This document shows positions 45,541-57,345 of a stretch of 64,000 nt of DNA, in pieces. The DNA comes from Rugalucina vietnamica (Eukaryota; Mollusca; Bivalvia; Lucinida; Lucinidae): NCBI GenBank assembly GCA_964017185.1, contig OZ024874.1, positions 38,106,721 to 38,170,720 of the forward strand. Direction: 5' to 3'. The position numbers were made by a program, and so were the translations under genes. A model generated the notes under the pieces. That model made no database searches. It saw only the letters and a program-made list of their open reading frames with translations, and was not told the origin of the DNA. The first letter of the stretch is position 1, and every line of letters begins with the position of its first letter.

Positions 45541-48500
45541 GAGGACTGACTGACATCTTCATAACCAGGATTTGTTTGTACGGGTAGTGAGGACTGACTG
45601 ACATCTCCATAATCAGGATTTGTTTGTATGTACGGGTAGTGAGGACTGACTGACATCTCCATAATCAGGATTTGTTTGTTTGTACGGGTAGTGAGGACTG
45701 ACTGACATCTTCATAACCAGGATTTGTTTGTTTGTACGGGTAGTGAGGACTGACTGACATCTCCATAATCAGGATTTGTTTGTTTGTACGGGTAGTGAGG
45801 ACTGACTGACATCTCCATAACCAGGATTTGTTTGTTTGTACGGGTAGTGAGGACTGACTGACATCTCCATAATCAGGATTTGTTTGTTTGTACGGGTAGT
45901 GAGGACTGACTGACATATCCATAATCAGGATTTGTTTGTTTGTACGGGTAGTGAGGACTGACTGACATATCCATAATCAGGATTTGTTTGTTTGTACGGG
46001 TAGTGAGGACTGACTGACATCTTCATAACCAGGATTTGTTTGTTTGTACGGGTAGTGAGGACTGACTGACATCTCCATAATCAGGATTTGTTTGTTTGTA
46101 CGGGTAGTGAGGACTGACTGACATCTCCATAACGAGGATTTGTTTGTTTGTACGGGTAGTGAGGACTGACTGACATCTCCATAATCAGGATTTGTTTGTT
46201 TGTACGGGTAGTGAGGACTGACTGACATCTCCATAACCAGGATTTGTTTGTTTGTACGGGTAGTGAGGACTGACTGACATCTCCATAATCAGGATTTGTT
46301 TGTTTGTACAGGTAGTGAGGACTGACTGACATCTCCATAACCAGGATTTGTTTGTTTGTACGGGTAGTGAGGACTGACTGACATCTCCATAACCAGGATT
46401 TGTTTGTTTGTACGGGTAGTGAGGACTGACTGACATCTCCATAATCAGGATTTGTTTGTACGGGTAGTGAGGACTGACTGACATCTTCATAACCAGGATT
46501 TGTTTTTACGGGTAGTGAGGACTGACTGACATCTCCATAACCAGGATTTGTTTGTACAGGTAGTGAGGACTGACTGACATCTCCATAACCAGGATTTGTT
46601 TTTACGGGTAGTGAGGACTGACTGACATCTCCATAACCAGGATTTGTTTGTACAGGTAGTGAGGACTGACTGACAACTTCATAACCAGGATTTGTTTTTA
46701 CGGGTAGTGAGGACTGACTGACATCTCCATAACCAGGATTTGTTTGTACGGGTAGTGAGGACTGACTGACATCTCCATAACCAGGATTTGTTTGTACAGG
46801 TAGTGAGGACTGACTGACATCTCCACAGGGATATTGTTGGCTTGAAATTGTAAGGGGCCATTTCGCGAAAAATGCTCAACTGAAATCATTATCGCCTATA
46901 CCCTTACATTATAAAACTGGCCCATTATTTCAAAATTAAGGGGCCATTTTGAAAAGTTAAGGGCAATTTTGCCCATGGCCCCTTCCAAAATTATCCCTGT
47001 CTCCATAACCAGGATTTGTCTGTACAGGTAGTGAGGACTGACTGACATCTCCATAACCAGGATTTGTTTGTACGGGTAGTGAGGACTGACTGACATCTCC
47101 ATAACCAGGATTTGTTTGTTTGTACGGGTAGTGAGGACTGACTGGCATCTCCATAACCAGGATTTGTTTGTTTGTACGGGTAGTGAGGACTGACTGACAT
47201 CTCCATAACCAGGATTTGTTTGTTTGTACGGGTAGTGAGGACTGACTGACATCTCCATAATCAGGATTTGTTTGTTTGTACGGGTAGTGAGGACTGACTG
47301 ACATCTCCATAATCAGGATTTGTTTGTTTGTACAGGTAGTGAGGACTGACTGACATCTCCATAACCAGGATTTGTTTGTACGGGTAGTGAGGACTGACTG
47401 ACATCTCCATAACCAGGATTTGTTTGTACAGGTAGTGAGGACTGACTGACATCTCCATAACCAGGATTTGTTTGTACGGGTAGTGAGGACTGACTGACAT
47501 CTCCATAACCAGGATTTGTTTGTTTGTACGGGTAGTGAGGACTGACTGGCATCTCCATAACCAGGATTTGTTTGTTTGTACGGGTAGTGAGGACTGACTG
47601 ACATCTCCATAACCAGGATTTGTTTGTTTGTACGGGTAGTGAGGACTGACTGACATCTCCATAATCAGGATTTGTTTGTTTGTACGGGTAGTGAGGACTG
47701 ACTGACATCTCCATAATCAGGATTTGTTTGTTTGTACAGGTAGTGAGGACTGACTGACATCTCCATAACCAGGATTTGTTTGTACGGGTAGTGAGGACTG
47801 ACTGACATCTTCATAACCAGGATTTGTTTGTTTGTACGGGTAGTGAGGACTGACTGACATCTCCATAATCAGGATTTGTTTGTACGGGTAGTGAGGACTG
47901 ACTGACATCTTCATAACCAGGATTTGTTTTTATGGGTAGTGAGGACTGACTGACATCTCCATAACCAGGATTTGTTTGTACAGGTAGTGAGGACTGACTG
48001 ACATCTTCATAACCAGGATTTGTTTGTTTGTACGGGTAGTGAGGACTGACTGACATCTCCATAATCAGGATTTGTTTGTACGGGTAGTGAGGACTGACTG
48101 ACATCTTCATAACCAGGATTTGTTTTTATGGGTAGTGAGGACTGACTGACATCTCCATAACCAGGATTTGTTTGTACAGGTAGTGAGGACTGACTGACAT
48201 CTCCATAACCAGGATTTGTTTTTACGGGTAGTGAGGACTGACTGACATCTCCATAACCAGGATTTGTTTGTACAGGTAGTGAGGACTGACTGACATCTCC
48301 ATAACCAGGATTTGTTTTTACGGGTAGTGAGGACTGACTGACATCTCCATAACCAGGATTTGTTTGTAAGGGTAGTGAGGACTGACTGACATCTCCATAA
48401 CCAGGATTTGTTTGTACAGGTAGTGAGGACTGACTGACATCTCCTAGACTCCATAACCAGGATTTGTTTGTACAGGTAGTGAGGACTGACTGACATCTCC

Positions 48501-50240
48501 ATAACCAGGATTTGTTTGTACGGGTAGTGAGGACTGACTGACATCTCCATAACCAGGATTTGTTTGTTTGTACGGGTAGTGAGGACTGACTGGCATCTCC
48601 ATAACCAGGATTTGTTTGTTTGTACGGGTAGTGAGGACTGACTGACATCTTCATAACCAGGATTTGTTTGTTTGTACGGGTAGTGAGGACTGACTGACAT
48701 CTCCATAATCAGGATTTGTTTGTTTGTACGGGTAGTGAGGACTGACTGACATCTCCATAATCAGGATTTGTTTGTTTGTACGGGTAGTGAGGACTGCCTG
48801 ACATCTCCATAATCATGATTTGTTTGTACGTGTAGTGAGGACTGACTGACATCTCCATAACCAGGATTTGTTTGTTTGTACGGGTAGTGATGACTGACTG
48901 GCATCTCCATAACCAGGATTTGTTTGTTTGTACGGGTAGTGAGGACTGACTGACATCTTCATAACCAGGATTTGTTTGTTTGTACGGGTAGTGAGGACTG
49001 ACTGACATCTCCATAACCAGGATTTGTTTGTACGGGTAGTGAGGACTGACTGACATCTTCATAACCAGGATTTGTTTGTTTGTACGGGTAGTGAGGACTG
49101 ACTGACATCTCCATAATTAGGATTTGTTTGTTTGTACGGGTAGTGAGGACTGACTGACATCTCCATAATCAGGATTTGTTTGTACAGGTAGTGAGGACTG
49201 ACTGACATCTCCATAACCAGGATTTGTTTGTTTGTACGGGTAGTGAGGACTGACTGACATCTCCATAATTAGGATTTGTTTGTTTGTACGGGTAGTGAGG
49301 ACTGACTGACATCTCTATAATCAGGATTTGTTTGTACAGGTAGTGAGGACTGACTGACATCTCCATAACCAGGATTTGTTTGTTTGTACAGGTAGTGAGG
49401 ACTGACTGGCATCTCCATAATCAGGATTTGTTTGTACGGGTAGTGAGGACTGACTGACATCTCCATAATCAGGATTTGTTTGTACGGGTAGTGAGGACTG
49501 ACTCACATCTCCATAATCAGGATTTGTTTGTACGGGTACTGGGGACTGACTGGTATCTTCATAACCAGGATTTGTTTGTTTGTACGGGTAGTGAGGACTG
49601 ACTGATATCTCCATAATCAGGATTTGTTTGTAGGGGTAGTGAGGACTGACTGACATCTTCATAACCAGGATTTGTTTGTTTGTACGGGTAGAGAGGACTG
49701 ACTGACATCTCCATAATCAGGATTTGTTTGTACGGGTAGTGAGGACTGACTGACATCTCCATTATCAGGATTTGTTTGTACGGGTAGTGAGGACTGACTG
49801 ATATCTCCATAATCAGGATTTGTTTGTACGGGTAGTGAGGACTGACTGACATCTTCATAACCAGGATTTGTTTGTTTTTACGGGTAGTGAGGACTAACTG
49901 ACATCTTCATAACCAGGATTTGTTTTTTTGTACGGGTAGTGAGGACTGACTGACATCTTCATAATCAGGATTTGTTTGTTTGTACGGGTAGTGAGGACTG
50001 ACTGACATCTCCATAATCAGGATTTGTTTGTTTGTACGGGTAGTGAGGACTGACTGACATCTCCATAATCAGGATTTGTTTGTTTTTACGGGTAGTGAGG
50101 ACTGACTGACATCTCCATAATCAGGATTTGTTTGTTTGTACGGGTAGTGAGGACTGACTGACATCTCCATAATCAGGATTTGTTTTTACGGGTATTGTGG
50201 ACTGACTGACATCTTCATAATCAGGATTTGTTTTTTTTTA
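45541..50240. repeat. Minisatellite, about 90 units of 52 or 48 bp
   Basis: Unit core: GTGAGGACTGACTGACATCT, CCATAA(C/T)CAGGATTTG, then TTTG once or twice, TACGGGTA. Units are 52 bp (two TTTG after the first) or 48 bp (one). Frequent variants are CTTCATAA for CTCCATAA, ACAGGTA for ACGGGTA, TTTTTAC for TTTGTAC. A 174-bp insertion splits the array at 46826-46999, and a CTCCTAGA(CT) scar occurs at 48442. On the minus strand the units translate in three linked frames (for example YPYKQTNPGYGDVSQSSLPV); the longest frame is 217 codons. I read it as non-coding. Confidence 0.95.
46820..47005. mobile_element. 174-bp DNA element inside the minisatellite, CAGGGAT termini, 6-bp TSD
   Basis: 46826-46999 begins CAGGGATATTG and ends AATTATCCCTG, and is flanked by TCTCCA at 46820-46825 and 47000-47005. 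The surrounding unit reads ACATCTCCATAACC when the insert and one TCTCCA are removed, so the empty site is known from every other unit. The inside has AAGGGGCCATTT twice and AAGGGC. Confidence 0.88.
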
Positions 50241-50249
50241 CGGCTCAAA

Positions 50250-51345
50250 GATATAAGAACTGCAAAGATGGTCATGTTTTCTGTTGATCTAATCACACAT
50301 TTGGAAATGTTTTGTCCATATTTAGTCTTCATACCTTGGATCTCTGGAACTTCAAACTTGACTAGATTCATTCCTGCAAGGCAGGAGTTCTCTTACCTAA
50401 CCAAAGTGGAACAGTTATTTTAGAAAACATTTATAAATGTAGCAGCTGCTGATTTTAGTATTTTGATGATTCTAGCTTCCTGTTTATTATTTACAGTCAG
50501 TTCAAGATAATTCCACCCATAGAAGATTATGTTGAGCATTGTGTGTAGTATTGGCCGGAACATGGACATTGATGCCTGATCAGACTGAAAAATCTTTTTA
50601 TATGAAAATGATAGTTAGATCATTTTCTTGGTTTTGTAGCAGTGAGGCTTATTTGCTTCTTGCAGAACTACTATCATTCTTACATTTTCTGTGATAAGAT
50701 AGTAGAAACCAATCAAATGTAGCTCAACTTCCAAAGTACACATTCTTTGAAAATGGTTTATAAAAGCTGGTCCGCCTTCTAATGGTCAGTTAAATGCAGA
50801 TTTTTTATTTGGCCCCATTTACAGTAATTCACTTTGGCTCCATGTTACCAAATCTATAGGGTCACTGAAGAGGCTTAAGTAGCCGAAACCACAAGGTTCA
50901 ATGGCCTAAAATCACTTTTTATTCAACCCAAAAACAAGTCTCTCCAGAGTTTTATTAGCTATTTCAGTATCTCCAAAATTCTTGAGTTATCTCTTGAAGA
51001 CTTGAGCATCTTCCATCAAGGTTTCAGTGTTTCACAATATATTAACTGAGGATGTTCAGTGGATTTTTGTGATCACTGTTTTCAGAATTATTAACACACA
51101 CACTAGTTTTCTGTGTATTATGCAATAAATTGTTTTGGAAGCATCACAGCTGGGTTTTACAGGTTTCGCCCAGCTTGGAATATAGAGGAAAAACACATGA
51201 ACAGGTGTATTCTACTGTGAAAGAAAAAATGATCCTGTGAACATGTTCTTGAAACTGGATCTAGTCAGATAGACAGGATAGACTAGAGCAGAATAATGAC
51301 ATCAAAAACATGATTTGATACTGGTGTGCTATAATACTATGTACA
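50250..51345. other. No gene recognised
   Basis: AT-rich spacer; chance ORF at 50186-50371 partly read through the end of the minisatellite. Confidence 0.4.
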
Positions 51346-51349
51346 GTTA

Positions 51350-51625
51350 TGGTGTGTGTGTGTTGGGGGGGGGGGGGGGTAGCTTAATGGTAACACTTAG
51401 GACAACAGAGGAGAGGGTCTATGAATCCAACAGTAAACACTGGCACTGAATAGATTCCTTGATAAGACAATTTGGTCACACACCACATCCCGCCCATTGG
51501 GGTTGTGAGGAACAGATGGGCTCTAATTGTGGGTTGAAGTCACATTAGATGGAGGCTACGTCTTAACATGACCATAGCTGGTTATAGCTGTGGACTGGGT
51601 TGCAAAGCAACAAATAAAAAAAAAC
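51350..51625 (+). repeat. SINE-like element preceded by (TG)n and G-run
   Basis: (TG)n then 15 G at 51365-51379; then TAGCTTAATGG (box A-like) and GGTCTATGAATCC (box B-like, about 51416-51428), a body with TTGGGGTTGTGAGGAACAG, and an A-rich end AACAAATAAAAAAAAAC. Confidence 0.55.
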
Positions 51626-52369
51626 GTACATGCATAATGCCTCCAGATAGCCTATGAAATGTTACATTTATTCGCAAGACTGTTTCTCTCAGAAATATAA
51701 GTTTAGCTTTATCATGATGTAAGTTTTGTTTTTTTGTGTTTGGTGGTGCTGTCAGTCAAAGAATAGTTTCCTGTGTTTGTTTTGTGATTCTGCTGCACTT
51801 GTTGTATAAGAGAATGCTGCACTTTCTGATGGATGTGGTTGATCACTGGTGTATTGATGCTGAATACCTGTGAGGGATACTTCATTTCATTGCTGTTTTC
51901 CTTCTGTAATTTATAAGGATAATAATGATGGAATTGTTGATGGATGTATTTTGTAGATGAAGTCTGATGCCAAAATCTCATAGATACCTACTTAATTGTT
52001 GGTGCTTTTCTTATGATGAATTGGATATTGTTTCCAGAATCAGTTTTGCAAAATTAATTTGTATGAAGGACCAGCAACTCTATAGGGCTTATTGAATGTC
52101 CATAGGGTGGAGTGGCCACCTTTTGGGAAATAGCTGCACCATCGGTCTACCATTTGTTCTTTTCATATCCGACATTTGTTGCTTTAGTTCTTGTTCGTGG
52201 AGGTTTGTGCCACTTCTTGGTGGTTTTCTATTCTGAGCTCAATAAGATAATGCCAATAATATTTTCTTTTCTAGAACAGTAAAGGCTTTTAAAATAAATT
52301 AAGTTTGTACAGAAGCATGTTGTTGCTTAATGTCTAAGTAATTTTTCATTCATGTTGGGATTGAGACAC

Positions 52370-52493
52370 CACCTTCAGGCCCCTGGGTACTTAACCATTG
52401 GGGGCTTGAAGTATCTTGCATTTTGGCTGTGGTAGATTTCAAGTCCTAGACCACCAACCCTTGAGTCTGACACACTACCACTGAGCCACACAA
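52370..52493 (-). repeat. Possible tRNA-derived SINE head
   Basis: On the minus strand TGGCTCAGTGG (52488-52478) matches the box A consensus well, and GGTCTAGGACTTGA is a weak box B. It touches the next MITE copy directly. Confidence 0.4.
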
Positions 52494-52730
52494 TATGAGC
52501 CGCGACGAGAGAAAACCGGTCTTCGGGGTTTCCGACCAGGTCTGACACAAGCCGACCTGTACAGTCACAGAAGCAGACTAGAAGCTTGAAATTTTGGGTT
52601 TAAGAAGAAGAGAGATTGACTATCCGTTTAGGGAAAGCAAAGGTGCTGATCAGCTTGGCAGTTACTCTGAAGCTGATGTGTGTCTTTGTTTTCGCATAGG
52701 CAAAAATCCGGTTTTCTCACAATGTGGCTT
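52494..52730 (+). repeat. TATGAGCCGC MITE family, copy 7
   Basis: TATGAGCCGCGACGAGAGAA then AACCGGTCTTCGGGG at the left; CCGGTTTTCTCACAATGTGG at the right; central CTGATCAGCTTGGCAGTTAC / TGAAGCTGATG. This copy shows the terminal inverted repeat best. Confidence 0.8.
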
Positions 52731-53169
52731 TTTGTAGAATATATTCAAACCATGACAGTCTAAACAAATTGTAACCACAACTAGAGCCAGGAACATTCTG
52801 TTTGTTTTGAAACAATGTCAGTGCTTTGTGTCTCAAGTGATAGATCTTTGCCAAATATTGGTCTGCCAAACAAATTATGTTTCATCTTGAACACACTGGT
52901 TGCTGAAGACAACCAATGCTGCAGAGAATATCCAATGCAGATGAAATCTATATCAGCGACAATAAGGTGTAAATACCTGTTAGGGAACAATGGGCCATGG
53001 ATCATGTATGGTTTAGTAAGTTGCTCCCATTCAGGTATCTGCAGCCTACAACCTTATATCAGTTTTTTCTGCAATGGTTTTACTGAGTGGCATTGGTTGT
53101 CTCTTGATAACGTGCGTGTTGAACAGTTATGTTTGTTGCATCACTGACAACACAGGGAACACCATTTTA

Positions 53170-54095
53170 TTATACCCCTGCCAAAACGAAGTTTTAAGGG
53201 TGGTATACTGTTTTCACGTCCGTGCGTCTGTCTGTCTGCCATGCCTCCGTCCATCCGAAACGTTTTGTTTCTTTAATATCTTGGAGACCCATTGATGGAA
53301 TTTCATGAAACTTTGCAGGTGTCTGTATATCTACGGGGCAAATATGTACATGCAAAAATAAAGTGCTAGGGGCCAGTCCCTTTTGAGTTACTTCCCTTTA
53401 TAGTTCTTGATGGCTTTTGTATACAGTGAAGATAGTGCATTTAGTGCTCCTACCACAGTTTTTGTTGGAACTTTTTGATGTTATGTCTACATGATGTAGA
53501 CCCATTGAACATTTGCATGAAGAAATATGATTGCCAAAAAATAATTTTTGACAAAACGACAGCTATGAGAACTTGGGCAATTTTTCTTAGTTTTTTTTTA
53601 CAGGTAAGGGAATCCAGGGGCCGATCAACTCCTATACTTCAGTTTTTGATGGAACAACTTGGTATTATGCCTATGTGATATACACTCTTTGGACATTTGC
53701 ATGAAGAAATGTTTTTGCAAAAGAAATAATTTTTGACAAAATGACAGCTATGAGAACTTAGACAATTTATCTTAGTATTTTTGCAGATAAGGGCATTTAC
53801 GGGGCGTTCAACTCCTACCACAGTTTTTGATGGAACAATTTGATATTATACCTACAAGATGCAGACCCATTGGACATTTGCATGAAGAAATATTATTGTG
53901 AAAAAAATATTTTTTGACAAAATCATAGCTATGAGAACTTAGACAATTTTCTTAGTTTTTTTACAGGTAAGGGCATTCACAGGCCGATCAACTCCTACCA
54001 CAGTTTTTGATGGAACAATTTGATATCATGCCTACTTGATGTACACCCATTGGATATTTGCGGTAAATGGTTACACGGCGGGGGTATTTAATAAA
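53170..54095 (+). repeat. Microsatellite-plus-tandem element, family P4
   Basis: Inverted ends TATACCCCTGCC (53172) and GGCGGGGGTATTTAAT (about 54078-54093). After the left end a (GTCTGTCTG)n microsatellite at 53225-53240, then tandem units of about 183 bp marked by ACAGCTATGAGAACTT near 53559, 53745 and 53925, and CTCCTACCACAGTTTTTGAT. Confidence 0.8.
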
Positions 54096-54212
54096 CATTG
54101 CTTATTGTATTGACTCTTTTTTCATTTTCACTAGCGATGCCACATATATACACATTAGGCTGTATGTTACTAAAAAATTAATCTGTTAAAAACGGTACAA
54201 GTAGGCAATAAT

Positions 54213-54480
54213 CAGGAAAAGGTGCAATCAGAAATTCCCACCATTCCCAAATCCGAGGTGGGAAATACTAAATCGACAATTAGGTACTTATACGCAGAAA
54301 AAAATATCGTAAGCCGAGTGAGCAGCTATTTCCCAATAGATGGCCACTCAGTTACCGGAACTTAAATAAAAATATGATAATGTACATAAGGTTCAAACAG
54401 TACAAAAATTTGACTCCAAAACATAAAACAAATGGAACCACAACAGAAGTATCGCCTTGGAATGATCATTAATATAAAAT
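54213..54480 (+). repeat. Dispersed repeat R, copy 2
   Basis: Second copy of the repeat at 37155-37395, slightly longer because of an extra block around TAGGTACTTATACGCAG. It follows family P4 after about 120 bp. Confidence 0.75.
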
Positions 54481-54489
54481 TACATCGCA

Positions 54490-56750
54490 GAGGTATGGTA
54501 CATGTAGATATAGGAAAATGCAAACTGATTGCAAAGTATAGTTTGACTGATGTGTGGCATCCAGCCAGTTTTCTAATGGCTTAAGTTGTAAACATGCAGT
54601 CCTGTTGTTTTTTTTCCATAAGCAAGGAATGGCTTGGAGGAGATTGAAGAATTAATTGTGTCTGGCCATACTAGAAAGCATAATCTAATTAAACCACTTA
54701 GCCTTCCAATATAGCTAGCACTTGCCTTCCTAGTGGAGGTGTGATGATTTCTATCAGGTCATGTTGGCTGTGGCCAGACATTGGCATTCTATTAGTTTTA
54801 TAGAAATACACATCATTTTACATGTTAAATTGATACATGAAAATAAAAAAAAATCTTGTGTTTTGCAGAAAGTCATTGGTGAAAGGTAGAAGCTGATGAT
54901 GCCTGGCAAAGTGGATAGGTGACTAGTCATTTTCCCCAATGGTCACAAGTTAGAGCCAGTCTTTTGGACAAGACTTTATTAAACCAAGGTTGTCTCCATT
55001 TGACCTTAGATGTAAAACACAAATGGAAGCACTGCCACCAGTGTCAGACTCATCCGTTACATTTCCCCCTCCCTCCACCTTCACCCCTTAAAAATGAAAA
55101 CAATTCAAAATACTAAATTATTCATGTTCAATTGAAAACACATTTTCCAGATGTGCTTATGTATACTGGTAAATGCCTAAAGGTGTGGGCCCATCCAGAT
55201 GTGACTAAAGAATTGATGATTAGGATATCAAGCATTAACCAAACCAAACCAAAGCTATTTTAAAGCTCACTTCAATGTTGTTATTCTTTTAATTTTATCA
55301 GTGTGTCTGTCTGTGTGCTATCAGGCTGCTTTCCTGATCTCAAAATCTCTCTCTAAAGACAGGTAAAATGATGATTTATACAGGTAAATGATATTTTTGG
55401 AACCTCCTCATAACTTTGGGGAAGTTAATACTGCTATGATTTTTCATCAGTGACGTTTTCTGCATCTAACAGCATTTGGCAGAGGAATATATTTTCACCA
55501 CTCTGTGTGAAATTTGGCAAACAATGATTTGGGAAACAGTTATACACCTCAGTTGAATAGTAGTTTGTTACAAAGACTCTGTATCACTGTTCAATGGATC
55601 TGATTCTCAGGAAAGTATCTTCACACTCTTTGGTGTTTGAAACATGAGGAAACAAAAAGAGACAGTTGAAGCAGTCTGAATCATTTCCAAACTTGGATCA
55701 GTATTGTTCAGCATGTGTCATTTCGACATTGGATATCAGTTTTTGCCTCTGAGAGTGCATAGTGACATGATGAGCTATTATAGAGATGCTTTCCATCAGC
55801 ATTTTTTCTAGGAAAATGGAATGTTGAGGAAAATTGATTTGTATTGATTTACTGGTGCTGAGTCTTTTAATTCTGGCAGAAGATTTTGCCTAGCAAATTG
55901 GTTTCACATGAATTCTAATCGGAAGTTATTTATTGTACTTGGTTGGATTTTAGGAGTTATGCCTTTTCAAGCAGTGGCATTTCATTGGGATTTTTATCTT
56001 ATATAATAATATGTTAGGTTAAAAGTGAAAATGTCTGGAGAAGAATAGTTCATTTTGATTGTACTAGAGACAACTTTTTAGGTGGTGTTACATGATCAAA
56101 CTAAATACATACTCATGACAGCGTATGTATTAGTACAAATTGATCGAAATCCAGGAAATAGGAAATCTTCTGACATCTTGATTGATCTGACTTTGTGTCA
56201 TTAGACCCATTGTTTATCATATATATTTTGCCAGTGCTTGGAATACAGTCAAGAAATGATGTGTCTAATTTGATTATGGTGTCTTTGTGATTAATTTCAG
56301 TGAATGTGTATCTGCACTAGGTTATTATTGATTCCAAGTGTCTGCCATGCTTCTGATAGTTGGAAATTTGTTCTCTCTATGGTAAATGGTATGGATTTTG
56401 GACTGTAACTTGGTCATTAGTATAGGCATCCTTCATAATTCTCTATCTTTCCTCTGGCTCCCAGTAAACTGTCTTTTCTGGATGTTCTCAGATTTTTCAT
56501 AAACTCATCTGAATCATTCATTCTGTACAATGCTTGCCTCTGTTTGCTCAAATCTTGTAATGTGTATCATATTCAGAAAAGGAAATTCAACTTGATCAGA
56601 CATTGCTGGTCTACACTGTGGTTTGTAAAGTTTCAACTGTAAAGTAATTTTGCAATGATGTAAAAGTTATTATTTAGCCAGACACTCTGAAATGAAATAT
56701 AAAATGGTTCATTTTCTTTGTCAGCGTCAACAGGATGAAAAAGTCAATAA
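54490..56750. other. No gene recognised; may be intron or upstream sequence of the 57.3-kb gene
   Basis: No supported ORF or repeat. Because the next gene segment starts at 57346 and the exon structure is unknown, upstream exons could be hidden here. Confidence 0.35.
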
Positions 56751-56757
56751 TCTTTAT

Positions 56758-56944
56758 ATGAGCCGCCTTAGGAAAAAAGCAAAAGAATGACATGCTAAGG
56801 CTTTTAAACCAACAGATATCTATTTTTAAGCATTACTATTAAGAACTTGTTCCATTTTTAAGTGGCCGTACAGGCAAGACTCTGCATGTACAGTCTTTCC
56901 TGGACATACAAGTCATGTTACTGGTTTGTCTTAAGGCGGCTCAA
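56758..56944. repeat. 187-bp MITE-like element, 14-bp TIRs
   Basis: ATGAGCCGCCTTAGG at the left and CTTAAGGCGGCTCA at the right are inverted. The outer TGAGCCGC recalls the TATGAGCCGC family, but the inner text differs (TACAGGCAAGACTCTGCATG, GTACAGTCTTTCC). Confidence 0.7.
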
Positions 56945-57345
56945 TTTCAGAAAGCTGTAACACTGATGTATTAGGAGAAGGAAGCAAAGATCTTGGATTA
57001 CTTTCTAAGAGATGCATATTCTTCCCCATTTTCGGAGTAGACAGTGATAAATTAAGATTCCTAGCTGATACGTGGAATACATAGTCTGGTGTAATTTCGG
57101 AATATTTCATGGTGCTTTCGGAATAATAAGATCTTAATAGAAGATGTCTATTGGAATCTTTGGATTAAACAGCTAATTCTAAGGACCAGATTACGGCTAA
57201 GAGCAGTTTTAGGCTCGTTTTCCAAAGCATACAGGCTTTGATAAGTGTTGATCATGATTAGACTGGAGTAAAGTGGTTCAAGAGAAAAATGTTAAATTGG
57301 AGTTACTACATGTGGAATTAAGAAGATAAAACTACAGTTGTGACA

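Noticed and set aside
45665-49858. Many minus-strand ORFs of 60-217 codons with MEMSVSPHYPYKQ-type repeats
   Set aside because: All are translations of one non-3n minisatellite in several frames. Not listed as genes without transcript evidence; kept only as a finding.
45541-50240. A CRISPR-like array
   Set aside because: The whole unit is repeated with no unique spacers, and the DNA is eukaryotic.
52815-53147. 110-codon ORF with several Cys
   Set aside because: No domain or splice signal recognised; overlaps a same-quality opposite-strand ORF. It could be an exon, but there is not enough to support it.
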